This document shows, piece after piece, positions 12,003 through 24,949 of a stretch of 64,000 bases of DNA. Each line of letters begins with the position of its first letter. The stretch's first letter is position 1. The translations under genes and the position numbers were made by a program. The DNA lies in contig NC_067195.1 of NCBI RefSeq assembly GCF_000699445.3, positions 89,104,493 to 89,168,492 of the forward strand. The letters are read 5' to 3'. Source of the DNA: Schistosoma haematobium. Its lineage: Eukaryota > Platyhelminthes > Trematoda > Strigeidida > Schistosomatidae. The notes beneath the pieces are model-generated. The model did no database searches. It had not been told where the DNA came from and was given only the letters and a program-made list of their open reading frames with translations.

Positions 12003-14781
12003 AAGGTATGCTACACAAATGCTCGCAGCCCACTAAATCAAATGGCGGAGCTCAAGTCAATGGTGGATAAAGAAAAACCGGATGTTATTGCTATCTCGGA
12101 AACTTGGTTACTGTCAGAAGTTTTAGATAATGAAATTCAGTTGACTGGTATTCTAACCAGTAGGGCTGATTGATTAAACCGAAGGGGAGGCGGGGTTATT
12201 CTGTACTCGAAAATTACCCTAACCATAAGAGTGGCTGAGGCAGCGGCACATGTTTCAAGGACATGTGAACTAGTGCTATGTAAGCTGAAATGTAGACGGG
12301 AAGATATTGAATTAGTTGTAGTATATCGCAGTCCAGAACGTGTAGCAGATGGTTTTCTCCTAAGTAAACTTAAGTCCTGGTGTGACAAGGGTAAAAGCCT
12401 TGTAGTAGGCGACTTTAATGCACCGTATATAAACTGGGTTAACCTAGAAGTATGGTCATCGATAACGTCATTCGATCGCCAACTGTTAGAAACCTCGATT
12501 GAATTAGCTTTATTCCAACACATTAGAAGCCACACAAGATATGATTTAAAAAACTCCTCTTCTCTTTTAGATTTAGTCTTCACACACGGTGATGACGTTG
12601 TTCAAATGGCTTTTTTCCCACCACTTGGGAGAAGTGATCATGCAGTCATATTATTCAAATTCATGACTGAGATTGGCTGTCAAACAGTTGCGCCAACCAT
12701 TCCTAATATATGGAAGGCAGATATAGAGGCAATCAACTTCACAGCATGGGCTAAAAACTGGGAAATTGACTCAAGGTCATCAGTACAAGAGACATGGACT
12801 CTTTTTAGGCAGTTATACAATCGGTCAACTCAACCACATATACCCTGGACAGTTCCAGAGAAGAAGAAGCACGGCCATCTCTGGATAGGCCTGGATATTC
12901 GACGTTTACTAAGACAAAAGAAGAAATTTTGGGATGTTGCTATCAGCCTTGGTACAGCAGGTACTATGGAGCGCTACAGATCGGCAAGAAACAAGTGTAT
13001 ACTGAAAATTCGTGAAGTCCAAAGAAAATATGAAATGCAGTTGGTACAATCTGCACTCGAGCAGCCCAAGAGAATATTCTCGTACATAAAGTACAGAACA
13101 AGGATGCATCACTGGATTCCCAACCTAATTAAAGTAGGAAGGGAATCTGAAATGATAGAGGAAGATCAGGAAAAAGCAGAGGCTATGGCTGACTATTTTG
13201 GGGCAGTTTTCACTCAGGAACCTCCTCTAGACAAAGAACCAGACCAAAATAAACAGTCAACAAACCGCCTGCTCACCGTGGACTTCGATCTAGACGATGT
13301 CCTTGAGGCTCTTAGCGCCTTAAACATGGGAAAAACAACAGGACCAGATGAAATACGCCCCAAAACCTTGAGATATATTGCACAATATATCTCGGCCCCA
13401 CTGACTGTGATATTCAATATGTCACTTGAACAAGGTGTGTTACCTATGGACTGGAAGGACACAATCGTCACTCCTATACATAAAACAGGACGAAGACAAG
13501 TTCCATCGAACTACAGACCTGTAAGCTTCACCAGTGTTGTAGCTAAAGCATTGGAAAGAATAGTCAGATGGACCATAATGGCATTTATGGAAACCAATAA
13601 CTTGCTAAACATAGAACAACATGGTTGTAGAAAGGGCTCATCCTGTACAACGAACCTCCTTATAACAAGGGAGCTTTGGATAAAGGCGCTAGATGACAGA
13701 AACATAGTGTATGTTGTCTACATAGACTCAAGTAAGACTTTTGACAAGGTGCCAACTAATAGACTGCTATTGAGGTTGGAAAACCTTGGTATTGCCGGAC
13801 CTCGTTTAAAATGGATTAAGCAGCTCCTAAGAGGTCGTAGACAGAAAGTAAAAACGAATTCCGAGTGCTCCATCTGGAGACCAGCACTTAGTAGAGTACC
13901 TTAAGGTTTCGTCTTGGGTCCTCTACATTTTGTAATGTATGTTGATGATCTTCGAAGTATAATACAGTCACCAATGTTATTATACGCTGACGATGTAAAG
14001 ATCTGGAGAGTAATAACTGGAGACGCAGACGCATGTGCTCTTCAGACAGACTTAAGTAATATGATTCACTGGTCTAAGGTGCGGCTGATGCCTATCAACG
14101 CGGCAAAGTGTGCCTACATGCACTCTGGGGATTCATGGGTTAATAGGTACAACATAGGTGAAGTGCCATTACCCGTGGTCTGGTCTCATAAGGATCTAGG
14201 GGTGACAGTAAGTCATGATCTTAAGACGACGGCCCATTGTCGGAAGGTCGCAGGTAAGGGGTTTCGAACCCTCTGGGCTTTAAAACGGACATTCACTAAG
14301 TTAGATACTACCATGTTCACCACAGTATACACATCCTTAGTAAGAACTAAGCTTGAGAACTGCGTTCAGGCTGCAAGCCCCTGTTTAAAAGGTGACTCGG
14401 ATGCCCTAGAACAAAATACAGGGAGCAGCCACCCGTGCAATTCCAGGACTCCGGGGTTTACCATACAAAGAGCGGCTTGAAAAGCTGGACCTCTTTACTC
14501 TGTTCTATCGCAGATTAAGAGGAGATCTAATTTCGATGTACAGAATACTGAGAAATGATTTTGGACCTAACTTATTCTCTATTTTTCTTCCCACCAGATC
14601 GGGACATCTCAGAGGATATAGCAGGAGGAGAGTAGAAAAGCCAGGAACGAACAAAATACCTGTGGTATGCAGGTTTTCACACCGTGTCATCAATACTTGG
14701 AACCTGCTGCTCGAGGCAGTGGTGTTCCACCTTCAATTGACTCTTTCAAGAGAAGACTGGACACTCACAGAAGCATACTAG
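12003..14781 (+). pseudogene. CR1-like ORF2 (endonuclease + reverse transcriptase), nearly full length
   Basis: One phase runs from VCYTNARSP (12006) to about 14400. Endonuclease motifs are ISETWLL, VVYRSPER, VVGDFNAPYINW and SDHAVILF. RT motifs are MGKTTGPDEIRPK, RPVSFTSVVAKALERI, QHGCRKGSSCTTNLL, VYIDSSKTFDKVP and LLYADDVKIWRV, so the YADD site is kept. Defects are a TGA at about 12170 where Arg is expected, a TAA at 13902 inside the VPQGxVLGP motif (CAA to TAA), and a frameshift at about 14415 after which the C-terminus continues in another phase (SHRVINTWNLL) to 14781. This is the best-preserved CR1-like copy in the window, with few lesions, so it is probably a relatively young insertion. 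It ends about 115 bp before the synthetase start codon. Confidence 0.9.
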
Positions 14782-14903
14782 AAAGGGAATAACATAGGCC
14801 GTAGGCCTTCTGCCCTAACTACACATATCTGAATCCGAAGACTCAAGGTCGCTGAACTGATAAAGCGGTAACCTCAATCTATTGTTTCGGCACAGTTGTG
14901 AAA

Positions 14904-17900
14904 ATGTTGTCATTTATTTTTCGAAGACTTTTGAGCCGACTCTATTTTCGTACTCCTAATTTGAACCCATCTTTCCGAAGTCCTATTCCTAAGGCTTTTG
15001 GTAAGTTACAATTTTACTTTGATATGATTTATTCAGTTTCAAGCTCGCCGGCCTTTGTATATAGATCTCATGCTTGTGGTGAGCTGAGCACGCGACATAT
15101 CAACTCTACCGTTACAGTATGCGGGTGGCTTGAACATTGTCGACTGTCATCTCGTTTTCTTGTTCTTCGTGATGATCGTGGCTTAATACAAATATATTGT
15201 GATAAGAATTCTCTCCCAATTCCGCAGCTTTCTTTTGAGTCTGTCCTGAGAGTGACAGGTAAAGTCCAAGCACGTCCGGAAAAGGATGTAAATAAGGTAG
15301 TGTTATTTGTGTTATATCTTAGCTTCAAGCTTATGCCAACTGGCGAAATTGAAATAATTGCCGAAAGCATTGAAATCCTCAGTCATTCGTCTTTACTTTC
15401 CTTTCTTCCGAAAGATGCAGCGAATGTTAGTTGTTATCCTACGATCACTCAGTCATTTTAAGGTCAACGAAACAGAAAGATTAAAATATCGTTACCTTGA
15501 TCTTCGTTCGTCGAATATGCAAAGAAACATGCGGTTTCGTTCATCTATCACTTTGCAAATGCGAAGCTTCTTGTGTCAAAATAATGGTATTGTACATCTT
15601 TTGTGATTCACATATATAGGTTTTATTGAAATCGAAACTCCATATTTGTTCAAAATTACTCCAGGGGCAAGTACTTGTGATAATTTCTGATTTCTTTAGG
15701 GTGCCCGTGAGTTTATTGTACCTACCAAGTTTCCTGGATTATGGTACTGCTTACCTCAAAGCCCCCAACAATTCAAACAACTTTTGATGATAAGTGGATT
15801 TAGTAAATATATGCAGATCGCCAGATGTTTTCGAGACGAGACTTCTAGATCTGACAGACAGCCCGAATTTACTCAGGTTATTTTCCATTCTTCCTAACTT
15901 TTGTAGTTGGACATAGAAATGGCATTTATCACTCCAGATGATATTTATGAAATAATTGAGAATATGTTGTTATATATTTGGCCTACAGTTCAGAGTACTT
16001 CAGGTTGTCGGCCAATTTCGGCACCTTTTTTGCGCATGAAATATTGTGATGCTATGTCACGATATGGAAGTGACAAACCAGATATACGCTTTGGTTTCTT
16101 ATTTTCATACTCCGCTGTTGATGGGCACACCGGTTTTAATATACCAAGGAAATACGTAAGTGTCTTATGGTTCTTCGCTTTCTAGGTTCTCGAAAGCTTA
16201 TATGTAGTTAGTAAATGCCAGGTTTATATTTCACTAGAGAGAAAATTGTCCATCTGGACACTTCTCTGTATCATTTGAATATAGAAAAGTGCAATAATAA
16301 TTCATCGACTTCATAGCTCAACAGCGGTGATATGTTGAGATAATTTTCTCGAAATAGCTTCATCCTCAGAGCAACTTGGTACGTGTTAGCTAATTTTTAT
16401 GAGTTCGTTTAATGTTGGTTATATCCCGCTGATGACTGCTTTGTTAATGCTATCTTTTGATAATGGTAAGAAGATAGTCGTTTTCTCAGCAATGTGAAGA
16501 GTGTTCGTTATTTATCTTAATGGCTTCATCAACGTTGATCAATGTATTAAAATTGATCCTGGTATTCAGAGTAGTAGTGAGAACTCCACAGTTTTATAGC
16601 ACTTCCACAAAAATATTAGTCTAATAACTAGTGGGTTTTGAATAGTAGATAATGACCTTCAGCAAAAAATTCCCCTCACACCTATTGTCATACTAATGGG
16701 ATTCATTCTCCATAGTATCCGACACGCAATTCGCCAAACGTTTGTTAATGATAATCGAAAAAAACTGTGTAAGTGCTGATTTCTTGATTGAGGTCTAAGA
16801 TCGCAATAATTTTTCATATTTCCTCAATTTTCCCGGTTTTATTCAAATATCCGTATTGTTCTTTCACTTGATTTCCCTTTTGTAGTAATTTCTTCCCACT
16901 TTTCTAATAAGAAACGTGGAAACCTCGAACAGTTTGGATTTACTCCAGGCCCTTTATTGTTTACGGTGTATATCTCGTATAATATTGGCTTTCTTCTTCT
17001 TTCAGTCATCGAGTTTAAGTGCTGAAGATTGGGACTCCTTGGAGGATTTGGTTTTCCGCCTAACGGGCCAAGTATGTCATCTGTATCTTCGTTTTCTGCG
17101 GGGTGTTTTTAAGTGCTTTATTTTATTAAACTTGATTTTACCCCAAATTTTACACATGCTTATGAGTGCTAAACAAACTTCTCATGTTAAGCATTTCGAA
17201 GAATCCACACAATTATAAAAATGAAATCAGCTCAGTGGGTCAGTTATAAAGCCGCGTACATGTGTGCGTCAGTGCAAGTCCTCATGCCGCGTCTCCAAGA
17301 CCAGATGAAATTGACAATAGGAAGAATAACATTTTTCGAAGTAATAGTATAACTGGTAATAATGAGAAAGATTGCGTACTGAAGAACCCTGTTCTTAAAG
17401 AATGGATTAGTTCAAGGAATAAAATTGCGAATTGATTTTTAAGCTCAAGACTTAAGGGGCAATGAGTAAATGGATCTGTGTCACTTTTTGGTTCTGACCC
17501 ATTCCATCCTACGCCTCCAACCGCTGACCATGATTATTGTGCAGACCCCAACCAGTTGGTTTACACTCACCAACAAAATAGTAATTTTATGTGCTGATGA
17601 TGTGTCTTCGGAAGTGTCAGCCTCCCATGTACCCTTATTAACAACAGAGTTTGTGTTTGTAATCTTCTACTTGGTACATGTGGGTGGTAATACAGTTTTT
17701 AAAAACAATAACATAAGCTCATCAGTCGTCTGAAACTCCAATAGTGTTAAAGATGGTTGAAACAAACTTATATTTTTATCAGGATCGAATGTAAGTATCA
17801 ATTCATTTTCATTTAGTTAGGCAATCATTATAATTAAAACAAATGGTTTGTCTGTTTAACATTTCACTCCATCGATTATTAGAAACTTAATTGGAGTTAA

Positions 17901-20900
17901 CGGAAAACCTAATGGTTGGTGGAATATCAGTGTTATACCCTGCTTATTGCTATTCGGAAACTATTTAGTTTGTATTGATCAAAAAACACGAAGTTCAGTG
18001 AAGGGATCTCTTTTCAACGAATCTATTATCAAGGTGTACAACCATATATACGGTTGTATTCAGTCACGACTCGTTCACTGAATGTTTTGTTTGAGTTCAA
18101 TTTTGATTAATGTTTCGATGGATTTGGCTACCTTATTTTCTACTGGTTTTTCATATTTTATAGAGAATATCAATCTTTGCAGTTCAAAATATCAAGTCAA
18201 AACACTTGGACTTATTAAATTTATTAAAGCCGGAGTGTGGTGATTTAGTCGTCTTCATTAAAGGAAATACAGAAACTGAGGTAACAATTACCTTTCAGAC
18301 TGATTGGTTTTTGCCTACTAGTTAAAAGCATTGGGAATGGCACGAGTTGAAGTCGCTAAGCTTATTGATTCGAAAGGTGATATCTTTTTCTATTTCATTA
18401 TTTGATCAGCTAGCTTTTAGATATCGACTACAGTTGTATTCTTTTAGTGGTAATTGCATATTTTTCGAATGAGGAAACTACTTCATATACTAATCACTTA
18501 CTGAAGATTGACTTCAGTTAACAAGCCTTGTTCCTAATGTTAACTTTGATAATGGGTGACGTCATTACAAACCGCAAACAGACAAATACTACTGAACAGC
18601 GTATTAATGAACTTGCAGTCTAGGTAGAGAACTTAATTCCTATTGATACTATTTAACGAAATTAGGGCAGCAGTTTAGCGGTTAAAACATTTGATTTTCG
18701 ATGTGGGTGCCACCTATTTCGGTTCCAGCTTGTCGATAGTGTCAGGATATCGATAGAAATTATCTACCCAGCTAATTGCACGATGTTTGCTAAAAATTTC
18801 CTAAATATGCTTCTAACCAAAGACAAAATGTTTACCACAGAAAAGCATGACATAAAAAAGAAATAACCAGTTTATCTGATGACTTTCCCATGTTTATTAG
18901 TAATTACTGAATTCGCCAGTGAATCGTTATCAGGCCTGTTCGTGCGCTGACCACGGCTGGAATATTTATTCAAAACTATGTCAAACAGTAAACCATAGTA
19001 TCGGTTTCCGTCTTTTCAGAAGGAATTCGTCTATCCTATTTTTTGTCCTCCAAATGCTTAACATCAGTTAGCAAGTTACTGAGTCAGTTCACGAAGTGTC
19101 ACTCCTCTTTTTTGAATACATTTTAGAGGTCAACAAATGACAAAGTTTTCGTCAGAGCTTTTCTTATCTTACCATCAAAATACCTTAATTCTCTTATTTT
19201 TTAAATTTTTCTATGGGAATAGTGTTAACTATCTAAACATGCTTATCTGTAATTCTACTAGTCACGTTAAGGGTCCTTAAGAATTTTAAATGAAATCCTT
19301 TAACAAGTAAAATGAGTTAATTAGATCTTTTATTTTAAACAGATCGCACACTTAACATATTTTACCTTGCTTATGATCATGTACATGTCGGTGTTATTTA
19401 TTTCCGATTAGGCGAAATTTGAACATCTTTAACTTTTAGAAGAGCCTAAAGATCATACTTTCATTTGCTAATACTTTGCTCCATCCAATTAGATTTAGTT
19501 ATCCTTGCCCGATGTTTATGAATTATATGCCTATGATTATCTTAAGTTTTAATGCTGGAAATATATGTAATTTCAAGAAGCATTCATATTTTATTGTTCA
19601 TTTATATCACGTAGCCCCGACGATTGGGCATATATTACATTGATATGAGATTTTCAGTTCTTGCTTCTGGTTTCAGGCAGAAGTAACTTTATTACGCTTT
19701 TCCGTTCATATTAAAGGTTTGTCAATATATGAACCTGGATTCCATTTCCTTTGGGTAAATCAATTTCCATTGTTTGAAAAAAATAACTTAGGTATGTGTT
19801 GTAAACAAAAAAAGAGATGTATACTGTAGTGAATTGGTTTTATGCTAATTGTTGTGTTAATTCGTTCGAGAATACATTGAATGCAATTAAGCTTCAAAGA
19901 AGATTCTCGCATGTAATCTCGAGTTTTCTTTCGAATTCGTTGTATTGTGCACATGAAAACATAATTCGTGAAATGTTCATTGTTAATAGTCGGACTATTC
20001 AATCACTAACCCTCCTGTCATTTTGAAGATAGGGCACTAGAAAATTAATATTGTGGTTATGAGATCCGAAATTTCATGTGTTGCTTTAAAAACCTGCACT
20101 TAGCAATTGTAGCCCTCGTATATGTTGGTCGTGCTATTGAGAAATATTAATATATCCACTTGGAGAGACTGATTTCTACCCATCTGTAATAATAAAAGTT
20201 AGGTGAAACCCTTGAACGAATTCCAAGTGACCCTGAGGAATTTCAGCTAATCAGAAATCAGTTGGCATAGAGTAAGAATTTATTATACAAATCCAAAAAA
20301 TAGATTGGATACACTTCTCTAACATGTTTTAAAAACTTACCCAGATTAGAAAGAGGCCCTATGCCTCTGAAATCGTGATGCATACGGTACAGGAATTCAT
20401 CTATGTGACTTAACAACAGTCAACCTCTAGATCCGTGATGATGTTTCAGGAATTCTTTTAACCTTGACCACATTGCTTCTATATTAGTGTGCACTTCTGT
20501 GGTAGGGTCAACAAAATATCTCGTGAACGATGACACTGCTCGTAACCAAGTCTAGATAGGTATCTGTATGCCCTCCAGTCGTCTGTGTATATTGTGGTAC
20601 CTGGCTTCACATACTCTCGTATAATTGGTATCACCTTTGTAACCTGTCAGTTTCTGAGGTTCTGAAAATATCCTTTTTGCGATGATTTATCATCTATACC
20701 AAAGACCTGCCAAGTATATCTAAGGAACTGCTACTTAGTCTTCTGTCACAGTTTCTCTATTAAGTCCGCGTTTTCGAAAGACCGTCTCATCGATTTTCTC
20801 GGTTCCTCCAGACGACTGGTCCAACGTCGTCATCTTTACTGGACATAAGTCGCTATAATACTCGTACCACTGAACTGCTAAAGCTTCAGTAACATTTCAA

Positions 20901-22051
20901 AAGGTTGCAACCAGTATTACTGGTGCTCATATTATCCAGTCCACAATAATTAGCACACCCTGTCCTGGTATCAAACAGGATTGTTTCAAAAAGTCCTCGT
21001 TCTTTCAGATTTCTTTCAATATATTTTACATCGAAATACCATATCGTCCCGATAGTTTGCACACTGTTCAACAGTTATTTTAATGCCGCAATCATGAGTA
21101 ATGGAGGTTCTTAGTAGTCCCATCTGTTGTAGCTGTTCAACTTTGACGTCATTCTTAAGATTCGCTGTAAACTGATTGTACGTGCTGAAATATAGATATC
21201 TGTGACCTTGAAATCATCTACTCGATTCTTATTGGCTCATCCATGAATTATAGTCTCGCCAAAATTCGCCGCAGAAATTACACTGAATATTAAATTCCTT
21301 GATTTGAATAGGTCGTTTATGAGTCCTTTAATTTACAATTTATTGTGTTTAGCCATGTCTTGTATGTTCGTAACTGTCCGGGACAAATTGTCTTATCATT
21401 GGGTAGCACTTTGACTCATTAGTATCATCACTTTATTATCTGTTTTACTGATTGCTCTGCATAATTTTATGTCAATTTATGCTCATTACTCTTTCATCGG
21501 ATGTATTATGGTCCTTACTACTTATTTCCTTTAGGTCAATGGATATCAGTGCATCACCCATTCACTGCTGCGTCGCCAGAGACAGCACATTTCCTGTACA
21601 CTGATCCGAGCAAAGTCATCGGTTTACATTACGATTTAGTTTGTAATGGTCAAGAAGTTGGAGGTGGTTCAATTCGGATACATAATCCTGAGGTACAAAG
21701 GTATATTTTTACCGAAATTCTCAAGGTAGATTTCTTATATATATGCATATAATCACTATTATTTCAGGAAAATTCTTGTGAAATGGAATACTTTTTAACT
21801 GCTCTAAATTCTGGAGCTCCACCGCATGGTGGGATTGCGTTAGGTAAGTGGATGTTATATCATTACATAGATTCTCTCTAGGTCTTGATCGTTTAATTGC
21901 AATATTTGTAAATGCCAAATCAATCAGAGATGTAATTGCTTTCCCAAAAGCGGCTGATGGTAAAGATCTCTTATGTGGGACACCAACTATGGTAGATGAT
22001 GAAATCTTATCACAGTATTGCATTTCTGTTTCTAATCTGAATAAAAGTTGA
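14904..22051 (+). CDS. DARS2: Mitochondrial aspartyl-tRNA synthetase (class II), multi-exon
   Basis: This enzyme charges mitochondrial tRNA-Asp with aspartate. The exons I assembled are 14904-15000, 15037-15296, 15330-15425, 15463-15586, 15620-15666, 15700-15876, 15907-16155, 17006-17071, 18164-18280, 18322-18376, 19717-19791, 21535-21725, 21768-21843 and 21882-22051. They total 1800 nt in one phase (599 residues plus TGA). The N-terminus ([16 protein letters not shown]) is Arg-rich and amphipathic, as for a mitochondrial presequence. An OB-fold anticodon-binding domain follows ([23 protein letters not shown]). Class II motif 1 surrounds EIETPYLF, motif 2 is CFRDE...RQPEFTQ, the bacterial-type insertion region is spread over exons 7-9, and motif 3 is GLDRL. 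HHPFTA and GGGSIRIHN are also present. All junctions are GT-AG except a GC-AG intron at 15667-15699. Human DARS2 is about 645 residues. A short exon may be missing between exons 7 and 8 (and possibly 8 and 9), where alignment is weakest. No internal stop was found. Confidence 0.93.
15001..15906 (+). other. Cluster of six micro-introns in the synthetase gene
   Basis: The introns are 15001-15036 (36 nt), 15297-15329 (33), 15426-15462 (37), 15587-15619 (33), 15667-15699 (33, GC-AG) and 15877-15906 (30). Each removal keeps the aspartyl-tRNA synthetase reading frame. Small introns in the 5' part of genes are a known schistosome feature. Three more short ones occur later: 18281-18321 (41), 21726-21767 (42) and 21844-21881 (38). 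Confidence 0.85.
16156..17005 (+). other. Intron of synthetase gene (850 bp)
   Basis: The donor is TAC|GTAAGT and the acceptor is TTTCAG|TCATCG. No transposon was recognised. A very short coding exon could be hidden here, because about eight residues of the family consensus are not accounted for. Confidence 0.7.
17072..18163 (+). other. Intron of synthetase gene (1.1 kb)
   Basis: The donor is CAA|GTATGT and the acceptor is TTATAG|AGAATA. At 17224-17300 there is a weak tRNA-like stretch (CAGCTCAGTGGGTCAG) that may be a decayed SINE. Nothing else was recognised. Confidence 0.6.
18377..19716 (+). other. Intron of synthetase gene (1.34 kb) with a possible tRNA-like SINE relic
   Basis: The donor is AAAG|GTGATA and the acceptor is ATTAAAG|GTTTGT. 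Around 18664-18735 the sequence GCAGCAGTTTAGCGGTTAAA followed by TTCGGTTCCAGCTTG has A-box/B-box-like spacing. It may be a decayed tRNA-derived SINE, and confidence in that part is low. Confidence 0.55.
20160..21262 (-). pseudogene. Merlin (IS1016-like) DNA transposon with dead transposase, inside a synthetase intron
   Basis: Reading the - strand in several phases gives Merlin transposase pieces in the right order: [17 protein letters not shown] (about 20830-20780), [16 protein letters not shown] and [18 protein letters not shown] (about 20640-20540), then [20 protein letters not shown] (about 20510-20455) and SHIDEFLYR. The Asp-Asp-Glu positions can be recognised, but stops and frameshifts separate the blocks. 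At the 5' end, 21238-21262 on the + strand (TCATCCATGAATTATAGTCT) matches the terminal inverted repeat of the small element at 35753-36043. The opposite terminus near 20160 is degenerate. It lies wholly within the intron 19792-21534, so it does not disrupt the host protein. Confidence 0.75.
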
Positions 22052-23060
22052 TTTCCAAGCGATAATGTTTTGCCTTCCTAAGTGGTGGTTGCTTTAGTAA
22101 CATCACAGTAGGTTGGGTTTTATTCTTGTTACGAAACTTTCACCATCATGGTATACTGATGTCTGAGTATCGTAAATATAATTAGATTATGTAAAAAATA
22201 GATAATAGATTATGTTTCATGTTTTTGTTATAATACTACGGTGCGCCTTCAACAACAAGGATACTTAAGAATTATCGGAATTAGAAACTTTAATTAATTT
22301 GCATCATTTTTGAAGATGGTACTCTCATTGCATTCGTACTACTATTGACCCCCATCTTAGCTGCGTCACACGCTAGTTGAAACTATATCAGTATTGCTCT
22401 GAATCCTGATAAATGCCCGTAGGTAGAGTCTCAAAATGTTGTATTTTAGATTGAAAATACTGTAAGTACAAGAACAACAATGTCTAGATTATAAAATGGG
22501 CTCGTTCTATTTCATAGCTTCTCATTAGCTCTAAACAGACTAAAATTACAAGGAATAATATAATTATGAACATATTTAACATACTTTATTCAGTGATGTT
22601 TAGATGAATATTCCATATGGAATCGTGAATCATAAAGAGACGAACAAGATACAGAACATATGATTAAATCTGTTAAAGATTGTTTCACATGTATGTGCTG
22701 AAAATGATACAAAATAGAAAGGGTAAAGTCACAATTACTAATAATTTAATTTGACAGAAAATGGTTACACAATTATGATCAAAATAATGAGCGATTGTAT
22801 ACGTATGTATTATGACTATATTCCAAACAGAAATCAAATATCTGAATAGAAAAGCTGTGTTTATGTTATAAAACCCAGTAGACTTGGGCCACAAAATTAG
22901 TTAATTGAAAATAAAAAAGTCAGATAATATCAAAGGCCGCTGCAGGAATATGAATTAGAAAGCTTTTATCAATCTTGTCCTCTAAAGAAATGACTAACTT
23001 GTAATAAAATCTATATTATCACTATGGGGTTGTGAAGATTATTACGTTTTTGATTGAGAT
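22052..23060. other. AT-rich 3' flank of the synthetase gene, no gene seen
   Basis: This should include the synthetase 3' UTR; I did not find a single convincing polyadenylation site. No coding or repeat motif was recognised. Confidence 0.5.
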
Positions 23061-23498
23061 CATGAACCGATTGATGTTAGACCACCGCTGAAAACCTGGA
23101 AGCAATGAACGGCCGTTTCGCCCTATTGTGAGACTCCTCAGCAGTTCGTGTCCACGATCTCTCTCGCGGGATTTGAACCCAGAGCCTTCGGTCTCGCGCG
23201 CGAACGCTTAACCTCTAGAACACTGAGCTGGCCGGCATCCAACGGTGTTAATGTCTAACCCCAACCACTCCACGAAATTTCGCGACCACCTCCCATTGTA
23301 CTGAGGTAGATACCTGTCTCTACCTGGCACGGATTAGCTCCACTGGTCACAGCTTCTCAACAGAACTCCGAGAATTCCCTCGCGAAACCAGTCACTCGTG
23401 AGCACATGGTAGTGGATACGCACTGCTGAGGAGTCCCACAATAGGACGAAACGGCCTTCTAGTTTTTCAATGGTGGGTCTAACATCAATCGGTTCATG
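23061..23498. repeat. Inverted-repeat element with hammerhead-like cores in both arms and a tRNA-like pol III promoter
   Basis: The left arm is 23061-23155 and the right arm 23412-23498 (inverted). Both contain a hammerhead ribozyme-like core. On the - strand (left arm) it reads CTGAGGA ... GAAAC, followed by the self-complementary ACGGCCGT. On the + strand (right arm) it reads CTGAGGAGTCCC ... AGGACGAAAC, with a perfect GTCC/GGAC helix II. The CUGA-N-GA and GAA core nucleotides are intact in both. Inside the left half on the - strand are AGGTTAAGCG and GGTTCAAATCCC, resembling A and B boxes. A diverged relative lies at 38120-38440. The hammerhead SINEs of schistosomes (Sm-alpha) are the known relatives. 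Confidence 0.7.
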
Positions 23499-24949
23499 GA
23501 CTTAATCAGAAAATCTAGATTATTTGAGCTCTCGGCATGAACGTGGAGGATAACGAGGTTATTAATTACTTTTGCTGTAGGCACTTCTAGTTACTTACGA
23601 ATTAGCTCATCACTCTGTATCATTTTCTCGAACTACTGACCAATTTGTTTAGTGGCCTAATATTACTGATTTACTAACAAAATATTTTAAGTAAATAACT
23701 GGTTTTAGAAAGCTGTCATGGTAGATGAAATTCTCTATGAGAATATCTACGATTCCCAAACTTAAGGTTGATTGATTACAGAGCGGTGGCCAACCTCATG
23801 TTTATCAGTTCATAAGTGATGACCTAGTTATATAGTTGCATTGTGCCAACTAGACTAAGTTACTCTACATCTCTAAGTTGGAATTCATCATGATTTGCGT
23901 TCATATTTATTGAAATAAAAGGGGCAGGTCCGTGTAAGTCTATGCGCTACGTTCTCCATAGAAATCACTAAATCTCTGGTGGCATTTCAAACTGTTATGC
24001 TGCTTTGTGTATCATTCAGCATCAGAATTCTTACACTGTGTTCGTAATAATCACTCCAAAAATACCACTTTCTTCAAAACCAACTATTCTTTGTGGTCAC
24101 CCAGCTTTTTATGATGTGTGGTAATAATTACACTGTTATCATGAATTTGGATCTGTTGGCTATACTTTAAGTTGTAGCAGCATTGTTTCATCTACCCTTG
24201 AATATATCTAGCTGAAATATTAGCAGCTGTATAACTTTTTTGTGGACCTTTGATAACTTGTCTTGACGTTTTGAACGTGAAATTTCTAAACGTATTGATG
24301 AACTTTATGTTGATGGAAATGTAATTGTATATCAATGGTCAGTATTCACATATTACCATTTCAAATCAGTCCAATAATGAGCGAAATTAGCCTAACTTAA
24401 TAGTCAATTTTTGACTGCATAATCAACAGAATTGGAGTCGTACAATTATTTATGCTTTAAAGTGTGTTTATTTTTGTGAATAACTTTTCATTGCTGAACT
24501 GTTTAAATGTCACGTCTATGGGTAACTTATTGTCTTTAACAAAGCACCAGCTTTCACAAGCCAATAATAAGTTTGTGAGATAGGAATTCTAAAACCATTC
24601 TGCTCTTCCAAAAGGATCCCGTTTTCATCGAGGTATTTAAACAACTCGATCCAAATAATCTTATCTAAAATTTTAACAAACATGTCAAATTGGACGTATT
24701 AGTTTGTGATTCTCGATAGTGGTCCCAGATAAATCCTGTAAGTATAAGTGACGGCTCAGGATAGAGTCGTATGTTCCATAAATATTTTCGGAGGTATACC
24801 ATCAGGGTGCTGAAAAAGAGAAGGGTGAGAAACAGGACGGACAGTTTGCATAACTAGTGGGGTTTAGTCATTTGTGGTGAAACAATTAGGGTGTGACTAT
24901 TTAGACTCATTCTCCTTTATTAAACCAATTTCTAAGCAAATGTGTTTCA
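23499..24949. other. AT-rich spacer, no gene recognised
   Basis: I see no coding segment, RNA gene or identifiable repeat here. Confidence 0.4.

Noticed and set aside
12137..12583. A 148-codon - strand frame and similar frames opposite the CR1-like ORF2.
   Set aside because: They are antisense shadows of the retrotransposon coding strand with no motif of their own.
14898..15461. A single 187-codon open frame as the first exon of the synthetase.
   Set aside because: It runs through two in-frame micro-introns (36 and 33 nt) and starts at a GTG. The family alignment and splice sites support ATG at 14904 with introns removed.
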